A DNA stretch of 64,000 bases from Zhengitettix transpicula (Eukaryota; Arthropoda; Insecta; Orthoptera; Tetrigidae): positions 61,320,897 through 61,384,896 of the forward strand of contig CM073591.1 in NCBI GenBank assembly GCA_037074705.1, given 5' to 3'. Numbering within the stretch: position 1 is the stretch's first letter; each line of letters opens with the position of its first letter. This document shows, piece by piece, positions 13,422 to 24,925 of this stretch. The notes beneath the pieces are model-generated. The model saw nothing but the letters and a program-made list of their open reading frames with translations. It was not told where the DNA came from and made no database searches. The position numbers and the translations under genes are program-made.

Positions 13422-13574
13422 AACGACGGGTTTCCCTGTAAATCTGTTGAAGATAAAATTATCGGATCTCAACCCGGGCCAATGGTTTGTTGAATAACAA
13501 CGTTTCGACAGCAAGCTCCGCCATCGTCATCAGGTTAACCATTGGCCCGGGTTGAGCCCCGAGAATTTTATCTT
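13422..13574 (-). mobile_element. Small hammerhead-like fold-back retroelement with 14-bp target duplication
   Basis: Flanked by identical CATAAAAATCCAAG at 13408-13421 and 13575-13588. Long inverted arms (AACCCGGGCCAATGGT ... ACCATTGGCCCGGGTT) enclose, on the minus strand, CTGATGA (13533-13527), a 6-7 bp stem-loop (GATGGC / GCTGTC), then GAAAC (13506-13502), the layout of a hammerhead ribozyme core. One extra base between CTGATGA and the stem may weaken it. About 153 bp and non-coding. Related in plan to 33727-33875. Confidence 0.72.
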
Positions 13575-13588
13575 CATAAAAATCCAAG

Positions 13589-15540
13589 TTGACGGAATCG
13601 AGTCCCAGCGGTTACAGAGTATCTCCGTTAAATTATTCTAATTTTAAATTTATTAAGCAAAATATATACTTTTTTTTATAAAAAAATAAATGAACATTTG
13701 GTAAGATGTGAAATAGATTTATACTGATCAAATTTTAGTTTACATTTTCACCGTATAAAAAATATATATACATATCCGCTTAGCATTATATATATATATT
13801 TATTTATTTATTTATGTATACGCGCGTGTGTGTAGTCTACCGTTGACCCTCAGCCCCTTGTATTAAAAAAGGGAGGCTTTATTTGAAAAAATGGAGTGAA
13901 AAAGCAATAGAACTGTACATTTCCAGTAGTTCAAATTACTGTCAGTTTTTAGTTTGGACCCAGTTCGGACTCAATTCAGAATATATTAAGATATGAATCA
14001 AATTATTATGAAGTTAAGTATCGATAATGAATTTTTTCATTTTTTCTTTTCAATCAATAGTTTGTCATGCTTCAACTTTTCATTGCACGTGTAGGGCAAG
14101 TAAAATTTAATAATTACGGAAGTATAAGAAATCTGTTATCCTGGAAATTCGAAACTGCTTCTTTTACATTTACTCTGTGTTAGAATTATACTGCAAATTA
14201 AATTATTGTTGTAGTCAGTCACACCAAAATGGTTTTGATTGATTGAAATTAAAATGTTACTACTAAGTTAATATTAAATTATTAAAATGTGAACTCTGAA
14301 AAGAATTGTATTAGTTGTATATTAATATGTAAAAAGTGTATGGTAACTACGTAATTGGACATACGTCTGTGTAGTACCTACAATTCTAATAATAAATAAA
14401 TAAAAAAATAATTAAAGGCTCGCAGTCGGGCCATAAATTTTGGAAATCACCCTGATCTTCGACAATTAAGTTGAACGCATCTTTTCACCCTGTTCTATTT
14501 ACTGCTAATCAGTATTTTACAAATTGAATAGGAAAAGTACACATGTTGCGGAATTATCTGGAGAAATTGTGAGGTTATCAGTTGTGTGGCGAGAGACTGT
14601 CCAAGAGGACGACGCCATTGCATATGGAGGCAGTGCGCAATGTACAATGCGTGTACGAGTAGACGGCACGTTTGGTGCATTGTGTGTACCAATACTCGTG
14701 TGTGTAGGAAGGATTCCATTAGGCCGTGGACGGCGGGGGACGGCGCATTCCAGCGACTCCCCTCCATCTCCAGAGCGGAGCAAAAAGAGCAAGCGCTTCC
14801 CCGGGGCGCTAGCTGCTCATCACGATTATTTCCCGTGTACTTCCTGTGTGCGCCCCGGCCATTCACAGCACGCACCGCCATCTTGTATACGCATTATCGG
14901 GGTCGTGTACCTAAGCTCCCCCTGCTTACACATCTGCGAAAACTTGGCTTCTCGAACGACCTACCTGACCACCAAACAATAACAAACCCTTTTTTTTTCA
15001 GAAGTACATTTAAATTTCAAACCATTGGTTGTTGAGTAGTACAACCCAATGATCCCTCCCTATACTACGTAGTAACTGAATTAACAATTAAAGGCAAGTA
15101 CTAATAACTGTTAAAAGAGGGCCCCTTCATTTGGTCCATTATGAAATAGGCATTCATTCTTAGTCCACCACCATACATCAAAAAGATACATTGTTGACAA
15201 TGTTGTTGAATATTTTGGTAAATATGTGAAGGTTTATTCCATATTTTGTAATGGAAAAAATTATGAGAGACTGGAATAAGGAAGAAATTATACAATATTT
15301 CGAATAAATCCAAATTCAGTTTATTCCAGAGAGGGGCTACGCATCTGAACCTAGCATAGATATATTTAGCAATGAGTTTGGTCCGGTTAACGTTCAAAAT
15401 TGCTGACTAAAAGTGTGCAACTATATACTTTGGGAAACATAGATCCGCAAGAGAAAATAAATAACCATAAGAAAATACGCAAACAAGTGAATAAAATTAG
15501 ATAGATTGGAAAAATTATAAACCCACGTATATACTTTAAT
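13589..15540. other. Unassigned DNA with a GC-rich island
   Basis: Mostly AT-rich. 14586-14930 is a GC-rich block (GGCGGGGGACGGCGC, CCCCGGGGCGCTAGC) with overlapping open frames on both strands (longest 14524-14982 plus, 152 codons) that resemble no protein family I know; the frames probably reflect high GC. 15101-15397 minus is an unrecognised short frame. Confidence 0.4.
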
Positions 15541-15641
15541 AATATTCCAATTCTTATATATATATATATATATATAGTAAATATTTCAATTTATATATAT
15601 ATATATATATATATATAGTAAATATTTCAATTTATATATAT
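15541..15641. repeat. (TA)n-based minisatellite
   Basis: Two tandem units of (TA)8-12 followed by GTAAATATTTCAATTT, with a further related unit at 16415-16456 on the far side of element copy C. The LTR-type insertions used this array as target. Confidence 0.7.
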
Positions 15642-16414
15642 TGAAATAATTTATATATACCTTTTGTTATCTTTTGTCAATAATTCTGGATATGAATTAT
15701 GTGGCGTTTTTAAATGAAAAGAACTATTACGTGAAAACTATTAAACAAGATTTATTAACAATTTTAAAACAAGTATTCAAATTACAATATATTTGGGATC
15801 TCAGGGTCTTGAACTGGGTTTGATAATGGCAGAATTTATATAATCAAAATCACAAAAATTACATTTACTTTATATGGGAATCAATGCGTCTGAACATAGA
15901 CGAAATTTGTTGCTGAAGAAATAATACTAAAGATTGAATTTAAACAATTTCAATTTTTATCAAGAAATAAAGAATGGTCTGAATAATTAAAGATCTCATT
16001 TTATCGATAATTAAAGAACGATCTGACGTTTATCTTTTAAACGTGGTTTACAATGATTTTAAAGTTTTCTTTCTACTTACGGCAGCCCAGGTCTCATTTT
16101 AACTTTTCGTGCACAATTTTGGTTACTGGAACACTTTCTCGTTCTTTAAATTAGACCTTTTTCATTCTCGCTGCTGACTGACTAAATTGTTCAAGTTTTC
16201 GTGTATTAGAATTTTGTGGTCTTTACACCTCGCCGTTCATTGCCTGACTGTTCGTTCGTCTCGTAAATTTTGAGCGCGTAAAACCTTCTCGACCGATCAA
16301 CAATACTTTCTTTGCATTGCCGGTTTGTTGCGGCGTCCGCTATATCCACCAATAATGAGTCCTCTACAATTCAACTTTTCAATTAGAACAATGCCTTAAT
16401 TACCAATTACTACA
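15642..16414 (-). mobile_element. LTR-type element copy C
   Basis: Minus-strand start TGTAGTAATTGGTAATTAAGG at 16414, bordered by (AT)n on both sides. Carries the family block (TCTCAGGGTCTTGAACTGGG, 15797-15820, reverse of AAACCCAGT...CCTGAGA). A weak primer-binding-like block lies at about 15694-15713 with a 50-bp stub beyond it. Confidence 0.55.
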
Positions 16415-16456
16415 ATATATATATAGTAAATATTTAAATTTATATATATATATATA

Positions 16457-17581
16457 ATAGTAATCACAAATGAAAGGCAATTAAATCGCCACGTCGAGGC
16501 GCCAATTTATAGTGATTTCGCATTTCACACTACAATTATTCCATTTACAAAGATCATACATCCAATAAAGAATGCAAAATGTCAATCAATTAACATTTAC
16601 TAAGAAAGCCACACGTTGAAACGTCAATTTGTGGTAACTTAAATATTAAAATGATAGGATTGTTTTAATAAGAATCACAATTTTAAAATAGACAAACAAA
16701 TTAATTTATTATATTCAATTAAATGTACACAAGTTATTAAGGCAAATAAATTGCAATTTACATTATCAATTAAAATTTTACAATAAAAAAAATGACTATT
16801 TCTCAGGATCGATTACTGAGCCTTTAATAGAGAAAATACTTGTTAAACAATTAAATTTTATCAAGCTATCATGGAATTAATTCATCAATAGATTATTAAA
16901 ATGCAAAACATAAAATATGAACTTTAAATTCTGAGCGAAATCAGAAATCTGGCGATAATATCTTTACTTACGAGTTTACAGATAGAAATTCTATGGAATT
17001 TTACCTTAATGTTTCTGGTACTCAAGGAAATTGACTCGTTCATACACAAACACACACACTTGTTACACTTTATAGACAGGCCATTTTTATACACTGACTC
17101 TAATCAACACTTTTAGTTTGCCAAAGTGATTTGCAATGGTTGGTTCATTGTTCGTTTAACAAATCTTATTAGCTCGTTCCGAAGTTTGTTAACATCTGGA
17201 TGCAGTTACCTGGGCTCCCAAAATTGAAGAAAAAATGTTTAACTTGAGAATATAATAATTTAGACTCAGCACTCTAAATATTTAGCTTTGAATTTTCGTA
17301 GTTATCGGCTCACAGACTGCAACATGTAAAATGTTCTAAATGTTTTAGCTGTTGTGTTACATATATCCAGACACTTTCGGGATTTAATCCTTCTCGTCTG
17401 TCCACTGCTATATTCCCTAGAAGACTGGCCTACACTCCGCGTCTAGCGAACCAACATCTACAATACCAGCAAGCATTGCATTCTTGCCCTATTCTTGTAT
17501 ACTTGTTGTGTGTTTTTATGCCGCCGACAATGCGAGTTCAAATTCTGTTCATTAATTAATTATTTCGTTTTAATTGCCACA
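16457..17581 (-). mobile_element. LTR-type element copy D (LTR + PBS + stub)
   Basis: Minus strand begins TGTGGCAATTAAAACG at 17581 and shares GCATTGTCGGCGGC with copy A. On the plus strand GCCACGTCGAGGCGCCA (16488-16504) is the reverse of a TGGCGCC...GGGGC primer-binding block, with about 30 bp outside it before the (AT)n flank. Right flank ATATAT (17582-17587) is shared with copy E. Confidence 0.65.
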
Positions 17582-17587
17582 ATATAT

Positions 17588-18633
17588 TGTAATACCAATT
17601 AAACAAGCCATTAATTGTTTTAATATAATAATTGCTAGCGGTACAAATGCGTAAAGGCGACAATGAAGGCGGGTTTTTCCTTTGTTTAACAATGGAAACT
17701 GGAGAACGCTTGGAGAACGGCAGTCTGGAATCGGCGATGAAAGGTGAAAGAGTCTTAAATCTGCGTACGAGAGATAAAACACTTAAAAGTCGACGGGGAG
17801 ATATAATACAGTTCAGTGCACCTAGAGCAACAAACAGTAAAGTCTGCAGATATAATGTACGAATGGCGATATCCTGTATTTTTACATGAAAGCAAGCAAA
17901 TATTTTCACGGAGAGATTTACATAATAATTTGCACACGGTGAAGCAAATGGTTGCTTCACACTGATTGAACAATTTTCGCATAGAGGAGACCGGCATCCA
18001 CTAGCTGACCAAAGGGGGCGGCTCATCCGAGGTTCCAGATAGCAGAGGACGAGCATTTTAATCGTGTGTATTAAAAAAATTTCAATGAAGTGTAGAGCCT
18101 GTGTAAAAATGGCTTTTTAGTGTGGTAGTTTTCAAGCTACAAGAGAGATCTGGTACCAGACAGACTTTCCGTGAGAAACAAAACTTTGATATAAATTTGT
18201 AAACGATAATTAAAAAGGTATGGTCATATTTAGTTCAGTTTTCGTTTCGTTCAGTTTTCTTTTCACTTATTTTCATATTGTTTTAGGTTAACTTTTATAT
18301 TTGAATTGTTAATTGTTAGTTTATAGATTGCTTTTGTTCTAATTATCAAACCCAGTAGTGGCCCTGAGATATAGAGATCCGACGTATTTGATTGTAATGA
18401 TATAAGAACTGTATTTTCATAAATGCCTCGAATTAATAAATGAAAAATTAAAGTATTTGTTATTAACTGGCGTGCAAAATAGGTCATATACACTGTAAAT
18501 TTATCAACAATAAATTTTTAAATATAAATAAGTTTTCGTTAATTGATTCATTAATTAACCTATCAAGGTGTTTATTACATTTATGGCTTCACCAAAGTGG
18601 GGCAAATTAATCGTTAATATGTTATTTATTACA
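17588..18633 (+). mobile_element. LTR-type element copy E (LTR + PBS + stub)
   Basis: Starts TGTAATACCAATTAAAC after ATATAT (17582-17587) and ends TTTATTACA before ATATAT (18634-18639). LTR end TTTATTACA is at 18579, then TGGCTTCACCAAAGTGGGGC (18584-18603), then exactly 30 bp to the outer ATTACA. Contains GGTACCAG at 18152-18159 and AAACCCAGTAGTGGCCCTGAG near 18348. Open frames inside (17556-18056 minus, 17632-17889 plus) are not recognisable proteins. Confidence 0.72.
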
Positions 18634-18639
18634 ATATAT

Positions 18640-20424
18640 AATAAATTTCACCAAAGTCTTGTTAATTCATTCCAAGATGAATGCCAACATTCTCCATAAA
18701 ACTCGTTAATACCTTTGATGGAATTTTTGATCTTCAGTTTGAATTTACCATTGCAGTCGTCTTTGGAGCAATGCGTAGGAGTTACTGTATGAAATTGTAA
18801 CTACATTTAAGTCTCGATTTCCTACGCGCAAAGCATAGGTGTTTCCATTCTTTGAAGATTATCTCTTTCACCGCTTCAGTTGCCTCATTTTTCCACGTAG
18901 AAGTTTCTTCCTGGTTCTGTTTCTATTCAACCTGCGCAGTAGATACAAAAAAAATCATCCAATGTTTCGAAATTGTCCAAATTAGATCTGATGATCAAGA
19001 GACCGCTTCTTTTTTCTGTGCTCCCATTACGAAATGTAGTGCTTCTTTATCAGTTACCGAATTTGAATTAAATCCACATACTGAAAATAACTTAAATAAG
19101 CTAAATATTACGTTACGTTCAACGCTGATACACGATGCTCTTGAATGGTGGATCAGAGATGACCTTCACAACTGCAAATTCTATTGGCACTAACAGAAGC
19201 AAAATCTTGGTCAGCTCAAGCATGTTCGTAGAAGAATGTTATTCGTTTCTTGTTAAACATTTCTATAGTTTCACCCCTTCCCTTAAATTACAAGCTGTTT
19301 GTACGGTTGCCGGCTCGGTACAAATTGACTGGTGATGATAAAACAAGATACAAAGATAATTAAAAACATAGAGAAGGTTTCCAGTATTTGTTTTTTGTTA
19401 ATGTCAATTCACTTCCAAGTAAAACGTTTGTTTTTACAGCTATGAGTTGATATAATGAGGTATATAGAAAACATTCCATTAGAATACGATTTTGGAATCA
19501 AATATGAAAAGACAGTAAATATCGCAACAGCAAAACAGGATTCATACAACAGTATTAAGTTACTTCGTATTACGTACAATCAGATCGTAAAAATTGACTA
19601 TTGAATAAAATAATATGATTGTACCCTCAATATTTTGACAAATGAATTAAAATATATAATCTAAATCAACTTTCTGTTTTAAAATGTAATTTTTGTGTAG
19701 CGACGTAAAATATATAATTACTAACAGTATATGTATGATGAATAATTTTTGCTAAGCAAAGATGTAACATTTCCTTCATTCCATAGAAACTACCAATAGT
19801 CGGCAACTTTACATGAAATGTTGGCACTCTACTGTAATTTCCAGGCTCATTATTTTTCGAAAAATGATTCAACCTAATGGGTGGAAACTTAAGAAAGTAA
19901 TGTCAAACTGCGATTTCAGTGAAGCACACATTTCATCCGAACAAAGAACGACCTGAATCATGTTTTCTTCTAACAGGACGGTGCCACATGTCACACAGCG
20001 CGCGAGACTAATGACTTACGACACGAATAATTTCCTGTATATTAACAAAGGCTGAAATTAATTGTTGGGAACTTCTAATTAAGGGTTAATTTAAACGCGC
20101 TGCGCTAAGGCATAAGACTCACTTATATATTTAAAGAAAATGTATTTATTAAGTTAACAGGAAAAGCAGAAAGTATTGGACTTCATAGAGAAAAATTTAA
20201 ATGAAGGATATTTTTGACTGGCATTCAGATACTACATACACTCAAAGTGTGATTTGAAAATAAAATTGGAAATATTGTAATTATAACTTTCTCCAAATTT
20301 TAAACATCGTCACCAATTATTTTAAAAAAAGAAAAAAAAACTTGTCAATCTTGAAGTACAGCTCAAAATTTCAAATCAAAATTAATATTTTAAAAATGAT
20401 ACTGTTTTTTTTTCTGTAGTTGTA
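18640..20424. other. Unassigned AT-rich intergenic DNA
   Basis: Short open frames (18852-19193, 19135-19335, 19666-19872) show no domain, start context or splice partners that I recognise. No repeat family identified. Confidence 0.45.
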
Positions 20425-20636
20425 GACAGGCTATGTATAGGGTAATCCACATAGTGGCAACTCTCCTCTTATAGCATAGGAAAAGGAGTGAAATAGGGGA
20501 TGCGGAAGGGTAGAGGAAGGTAGCCAAGGGTTAACTAGGGCCCCCGGACTATAGGTTAAGGATCCTACCCAGAATTCGCCTAAAAGTAATGCAGGACAAA
20601 CCCTATAAAAAAACCTGAATCGGGTAGGTCGGGCTT
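20425..20636 (-). repeat. 5'-truncated copy of the 6.7-kb retroposon family
   Basis: Shares with 6666-7212 the blocks GGGTAATCCAC, GGATGCGGAAGGG, GGTAGCCAAGGGTTA, GGGCCCCCGG, AAGGATCCTACCC and CCTGAATCGGGTAGGTCGGGC. It stops earlier at its 5' side. A T-rich tract lies at the 3' border (20405-20414). Confidence 0.7.
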
Positions 20637-21249
20637 TTCGTAGATTGAGATAAAGATTGATGTTGCGTCTTGACCCCAGGTGCTAGTCATATTATCACAA
20701 GTAATGAACGACCCGTATAACAGACAATAATTGTCAGTCATGTTGATCTACTAGAAATACGTAAGACAGACTTATCCTACTAGAAACTGATGAGCTCAAT
20801 GTTTGGATGATAATACGAAGAAATGCGTATTTTTGGTCAATTTGGAAATGACTATGGGTAATTGCCGAAAGCTCATCCGACAAAATTAAATACTTTTGAA
20901 ACATATTACAAAGTGTTTGTTTCTTTTTATAAAAAATTGAAGATTGATGTAAAAAATGTTGGGTAAGATGTAATTACAATGTAAGAAAAAAAATATGTTA
21001 ATTTTAAATAATTGAAAGGAAAAAATTAATATTGAAAAATAAAAGTGTATTCGAGGATGAAAAAAGTGAAATGTTCTTTGAACATATAAGAGAATGGAAC
21101 ATTTTACGTGTACTGAGTTGAATTGGATAGAATATGAGAAGAAAAATGCTTACCACATCAGGTCATTGTAAAACAAGTGGATAGCTAGGAACTAACGGAA
21201 TAGTAATGCCGACGCAAGATAGATTGGGAAATTATTAAAAATATTATTT
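20637..21249. other. Unassigned AT-rich DNA
   Basis: No gene or known element seen. Confidence 0.5.
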
Positions 21250-21540
21250 AATAATCAGAAAGATAACCAAATACAGTCAAAAGAAGTGATAATATAAGTA
21301 CCGCACAACTTTTCTTGAAGCCTTGTTCCTTTCTTCACGTTCAAAAAATATGTAAGAGCCGAGAGAGATAAAACTGCGAAAATAGTCTGTCAGTTGTCTG
21401 TTACATATTTTCTGCACCTGAAGAAAGAAACAAGGCTTTCCGGAAACGTTGTGTTGTATTTATATTATCACTTCATTTGTCTGAATTTGGTTATATTTCT
21501 GGTTATTAATTTTTCAATCAGACGTAAATTTTTCATTTCA
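21250..21540 (+). mobile_element. Hammerhead-like fold-back element, copy M3
   Basis: Inverted arms AATAATCAGAAAGATAACC ... GGTTATATTTCTGGTTATT. Each carries the family block (ACCGCACAAC... / CGGAAACGTTGTG) and CTGAAGAAAGAAACAAGG. It continues into the outer arm TTTTTCAATCAGACGTAAAT, an uninterrupted version of the site where a Helitron landed at 10918. Confidence 0.65.
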
Positions 21541-22799
21541 AAAATATAATTTAGTGAAAAAATGCTGAGGTGTGAAACGATGCCGTGTTCCCTGCGAGCA
21601 CTCAATAATAGAAAAAATTATTATGTATTTACTATGTTGCCTGTCACTAGGTACTCATTTAGGTAAGAATGACTCTGACAAGCTGATAGACCAATTAAAT
21701 GCAGCTATGGTTTATTTTATTGAGACACAGCTCTAGTGTGTTTCCTTCCAGTTCTGTAATTTATATTTAACATTTATGGAATTGTGCGTACAAAATAATA
21801 TTTAAACTACAGAAAATTCCGATTTCTCTTCAAGTAAGATTAATCATGTTTCCAGAAGCCTGACTAGTTGGTCGATTGAGGTGAACATCTTGTTTATCAG
21901 CTTTTAGACCAATGAAATGTAACTATATCTGAGTACTGCTACGGGGAATTGGTTGGCTAGTGTCGTGGTATGATTTATAAATGTCCTGTGTTCGAAGTGA
22001 GGGCTGCGTGTCGGGTGCGAGAGAACAGATGTAATCTAGCTTTGTTATCGGCAACGCCTCGCCGTGTCATCGTTAATGAGGCGCATTGGAACAGGCTCGT
22101 TTGCGACACCATTAAGAACCCTTAACCAGCCTGCAGCTCCAACACCCCTCTGATATCTCTGCTAATGACCTCGAGATTAGGGTGAAGGAACGCTGCTTTA
22201 ATAAAAAGCCCCCACCTCGTGGAAGCTATTAGCAGGTCTATTTAACTAACTCAGAGACCTCCATGGTGCCACGGCTGGCAGATAACATCCCACCCAGTGT
22301 ATCTGTTATTCCCCAAATTTGTCAGGCTTGCTTGAGATCCAATCCTGAAACAGCACCGTAACCGTAACTTAGGGTTCAGACTGTAAATTATTACTTTAAT
22401 TTACTGACCTCAGAATACTTGGAGGTAAAACGTTCCCTCGCTGCCAATCGACAGTTTGGGAAATATAAATGACGATTAATAGTTATATTTATCTGATTTC
22501 AATATAAATGTACGAACTAAACCAAATTAATCAGTAATAAATAAACATAATAAACATAAAAATTAACACAACGTATCGTCCTCAATCTAAGACTTAATCA
22601 GGTGTACAATGAAGTAAATTATTTCTATACATTGCCAAAATTCTTTTATAAATATTACCCAAATATCGAAACCAATAAATTTTGTTTTTCTGTTAATAAA
22701 TTATTTCTGAATAAAGTTGTCTGTGTTCATACATTTATAATTGACTATCATTCGCACAGTTGTCAAGAGAACGTTTCGGGTAAGTATGAATTCCTTTAG
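21541..22799. other. Intergenic DNA with a possible conserved non-coding block
   Basis: 21985-22330 is of even base composition, non-repetitive, not open in any frame, and dense in TAAT/ATTA cores and an E-box-like CAGCTG-type site (AACCAGCCTGCAGCTCC). It looks unlike the surrounding decayed repeats. Might be an enhancer; this is inference only. Confidence 0.3.
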
Positions 22800-23124
22800 A
22801 ACTAAACTGGCCAGGGCATGGCGAGGGGCAAACTGCGACCCCACAGCAAACCCCTCTCCCGCCATCGGAAGGACGTGGGACAAGTACCAAATGCCCGACC
22901 TACCTGATGCAGGTTTTTCTAGGGTTTGTCCTGCATTACTTTCAGGCGAATGCCGGGTAGGATCCTTAAACCATAGCCCGGGGGCCCTAGTTACCTTTGG
23001 CTACCTTCCTCCACCCTTCCGCATCCCCCCTTTCAAATCCCTTTCCTATGCTATAAGAGGGGAGTTGCCACTATGTGGATTACCCTATACATAGCCTGTT
23101 TACACCCCTCCCTCCCCCCCCACA
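22800..23124 (+). repeat. Plus-strand copy of the 6.7-kb retroposon family
   Basis: Blocks CCCACAGCAAAC, CCATCGGAAGGACGTGGGAC, CCCGACCTACC, GATGCAGG and GGGCCCTAG match the reverse strand of 6666-7212. The 3' end is pyrimidine-rich (CCCCTCCCTCCCCCCCCAC). The 117-codon open frame through it (22741-23094) is a by-product of GC content. Confidence 0.72.
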
Positions 23125-23250
23125 TAATCAGTAGATGAGGAATGCAATTTCCCTTAATGAGTTCTCATATTCTAATATTGTATGTAGGGATTATCTAGTG
23201 AACCAACTCTTAAATACATGTATACTGATAAAAAAATTTTAATTAAAATA

Positions 23251-23555
23251 AATGAATAAGAAAGATAGCCAATACAGACAAAAAAGGGTAATATAAACAC
23301 AACGTTTCTGGGATCCTTGTGCCTTTCGTCAGGTGCTAAGAAGAGCCTAGAGAAACACAAGTGCACTGTTCAGTTGACAATCCTCAAAAGTCAACTGACC
23401 AGTGCAGTTGTGTTTCTCTAGGCTCTTCTTAGCACCTGACGAAAGGAACAAGGGTGCCAGAAACGTTGTGTGGTATTTATATTACCCTTTTTTGACTGTA
23501 TTGACTATCTCTCTTATTCATTATTTTCAATCAGACGTAAATTTTTCATTTTAAA
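23251..23555 (+). mobile_element. Hammerhead-like fold-back element, copy M4 (near-perfect palindrome)
   Basis: Arms of about 135 bp each (23251-23385 against 23388-23522) pair almost perfectly around a short centre (CAATCCTCAAAAGTCAAC). Each arm holds CTGACGAAAGG...CCAGAAACGTTGTG (core at 23436-23464 on the plus strand). The outer block TCAGACGTAAATTTTTCATT follows on the right. The most intact copy of this family in the window. Confidence 0.7.
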
Positions 23556-24052
23556 GTAAATGAGTTATCAAGTACACTTGTTATCAATGTTGAGTGACGT
23601 TCGTGTTTCCTTGTTTTCATACCTACTGATCGAGATTTACATTTTGTTTAAATGTTGATATTGTCTGTTCTCTTACTTCTAAGTTGATTAAATGTAATGT
23701 TTGTGCGTATGTTCCGCATAAAAATCTACACCCGTGGAAAAAATTTGACCAGATTTTGTACACACATTATTTTCGAACCCGCAGACCCCACCTACCCATT
23801 CCATCCAACCCATCAAATTCAGCATCACCAGTTGACCCTCATAGCCCAACAATGTATGCCCCTCAGACACACAAACTAAGATACTAGAATAAAAATTTTG
23901 CAAAAATACGTTAATTGCTGGATTAAGCGAATTATCATCCTACCTTATAAATTTTGTATATATTTAATTTGTATATAATATAACTATTTTTAACCAACAA
24001 ATAATCTTATGATAAAAGTTTTGTCAAATAAATTAAATATATATATATATAT

Positions 24053-24925
24053 TGTAATAATCAACTAATAGCCTTAATTAAATGAAATATTAATCAAAAG
24101 GATAGGCGTTAATTAAATGAATGATTAAACAAGAATTTACAAATAAAATATAATTTATTATCAAATTGTGGCTTCAAGAATCAAAACAATTACAATTAAA
24201 ATTGTAATATCTCAGGGTCTTTACTGGGTTTGATGATTAGGACACGATAAAAGTAGAATTTGACTAATTAACAAATCAAAATATTATTTGCTTAAAATTA
24301 AAACAATAAGTCGATCAATGAAAGAAAACTAGAAGAAAGCGAACGAACGAACTAAATCTGACTCTATCCTTTAATTAGCGTTTACAATATTATCATAGTT
24401 TTGGTTTTGTTACTTACATACTGTTCGTCTGGTACCAGCATTCTTTGTTTCCCCTACTCAACACGATAAATGCAAATCGTTATTTACACAGATTCTAGTT
24501 CTCACAGAATTTACACGCTCACCGGCGAATAGAACGCAGACAAATTTCCGGAGTCTTGGATGAACCTCTCCTTGGTCAGCAATCGGATGTCGTCTTCCCA
24601 TCAGTGTAAACTTGTTCGAATTTGCCTTATTACTGGAACTGATGATTTGCAGATTCTTTGTAGACTTATACCGTTATTTTTATTGATTTGAAATAGACTG
24701 CAAGGTACCTCGGTGAAAAATTTTGTTATAATGTGCCTCCTTTCCTGGCTGGCTGTAGACTTAAACTGACTCAGACTTGCGTGCGCGCAAATTTCGACTT
24801 TTCGACAAAACAGCCGAGCTCGCTTCTCCATTGTTACTTTGTTCGATCAGACCGCTATAATGGATTTATCAAACAATTCAAATTTTATGTCCAAACAATT
24901 ACTGACCTAATTAATTGGCATTACA
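24053..24925 (-). mobile_element. LTR-type element copy F, nested in a Helitron
   Basis: Plus-strand ends TGTAATAATC (24053) and GGCATTACA (24925) lie between (AT)n and ATATATT. Closely related to copy G in reverse: CATTATAGCGGTCTGATCGA is shared with 26783-26803. Carries CTGGTACC (24429-24436) and acttac (24412-24417), the reverse of GGTACCAG and GTAAGT, and the TCTCAGGGTCTTTACTGGG block at 24210-24228. Its 3' LTR end appears tandemly duplicated, without a recognisable primer-binding block. Confidence 0.7.

Noticed and set aside
14495..15035. Overlapping open frames of 91-152 codons on both strands
   Set aside because: They exist on both strands at once in a GC-rich block, lack any family motif, and have no splice or start context that sets one apart.
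17556..18056. 166-codon minus-strand open frame
   Set aside because: Lies wholly inside LTR-type copy E (plus its left flank) with competing frames on the other strand and no recognisable domain.
22741..23094. 117-codon open frame over the 22.8-kb repeat
   Set aside because: The same sequence is a non-coding retroposon tail in two other places and the frame is not kept there.
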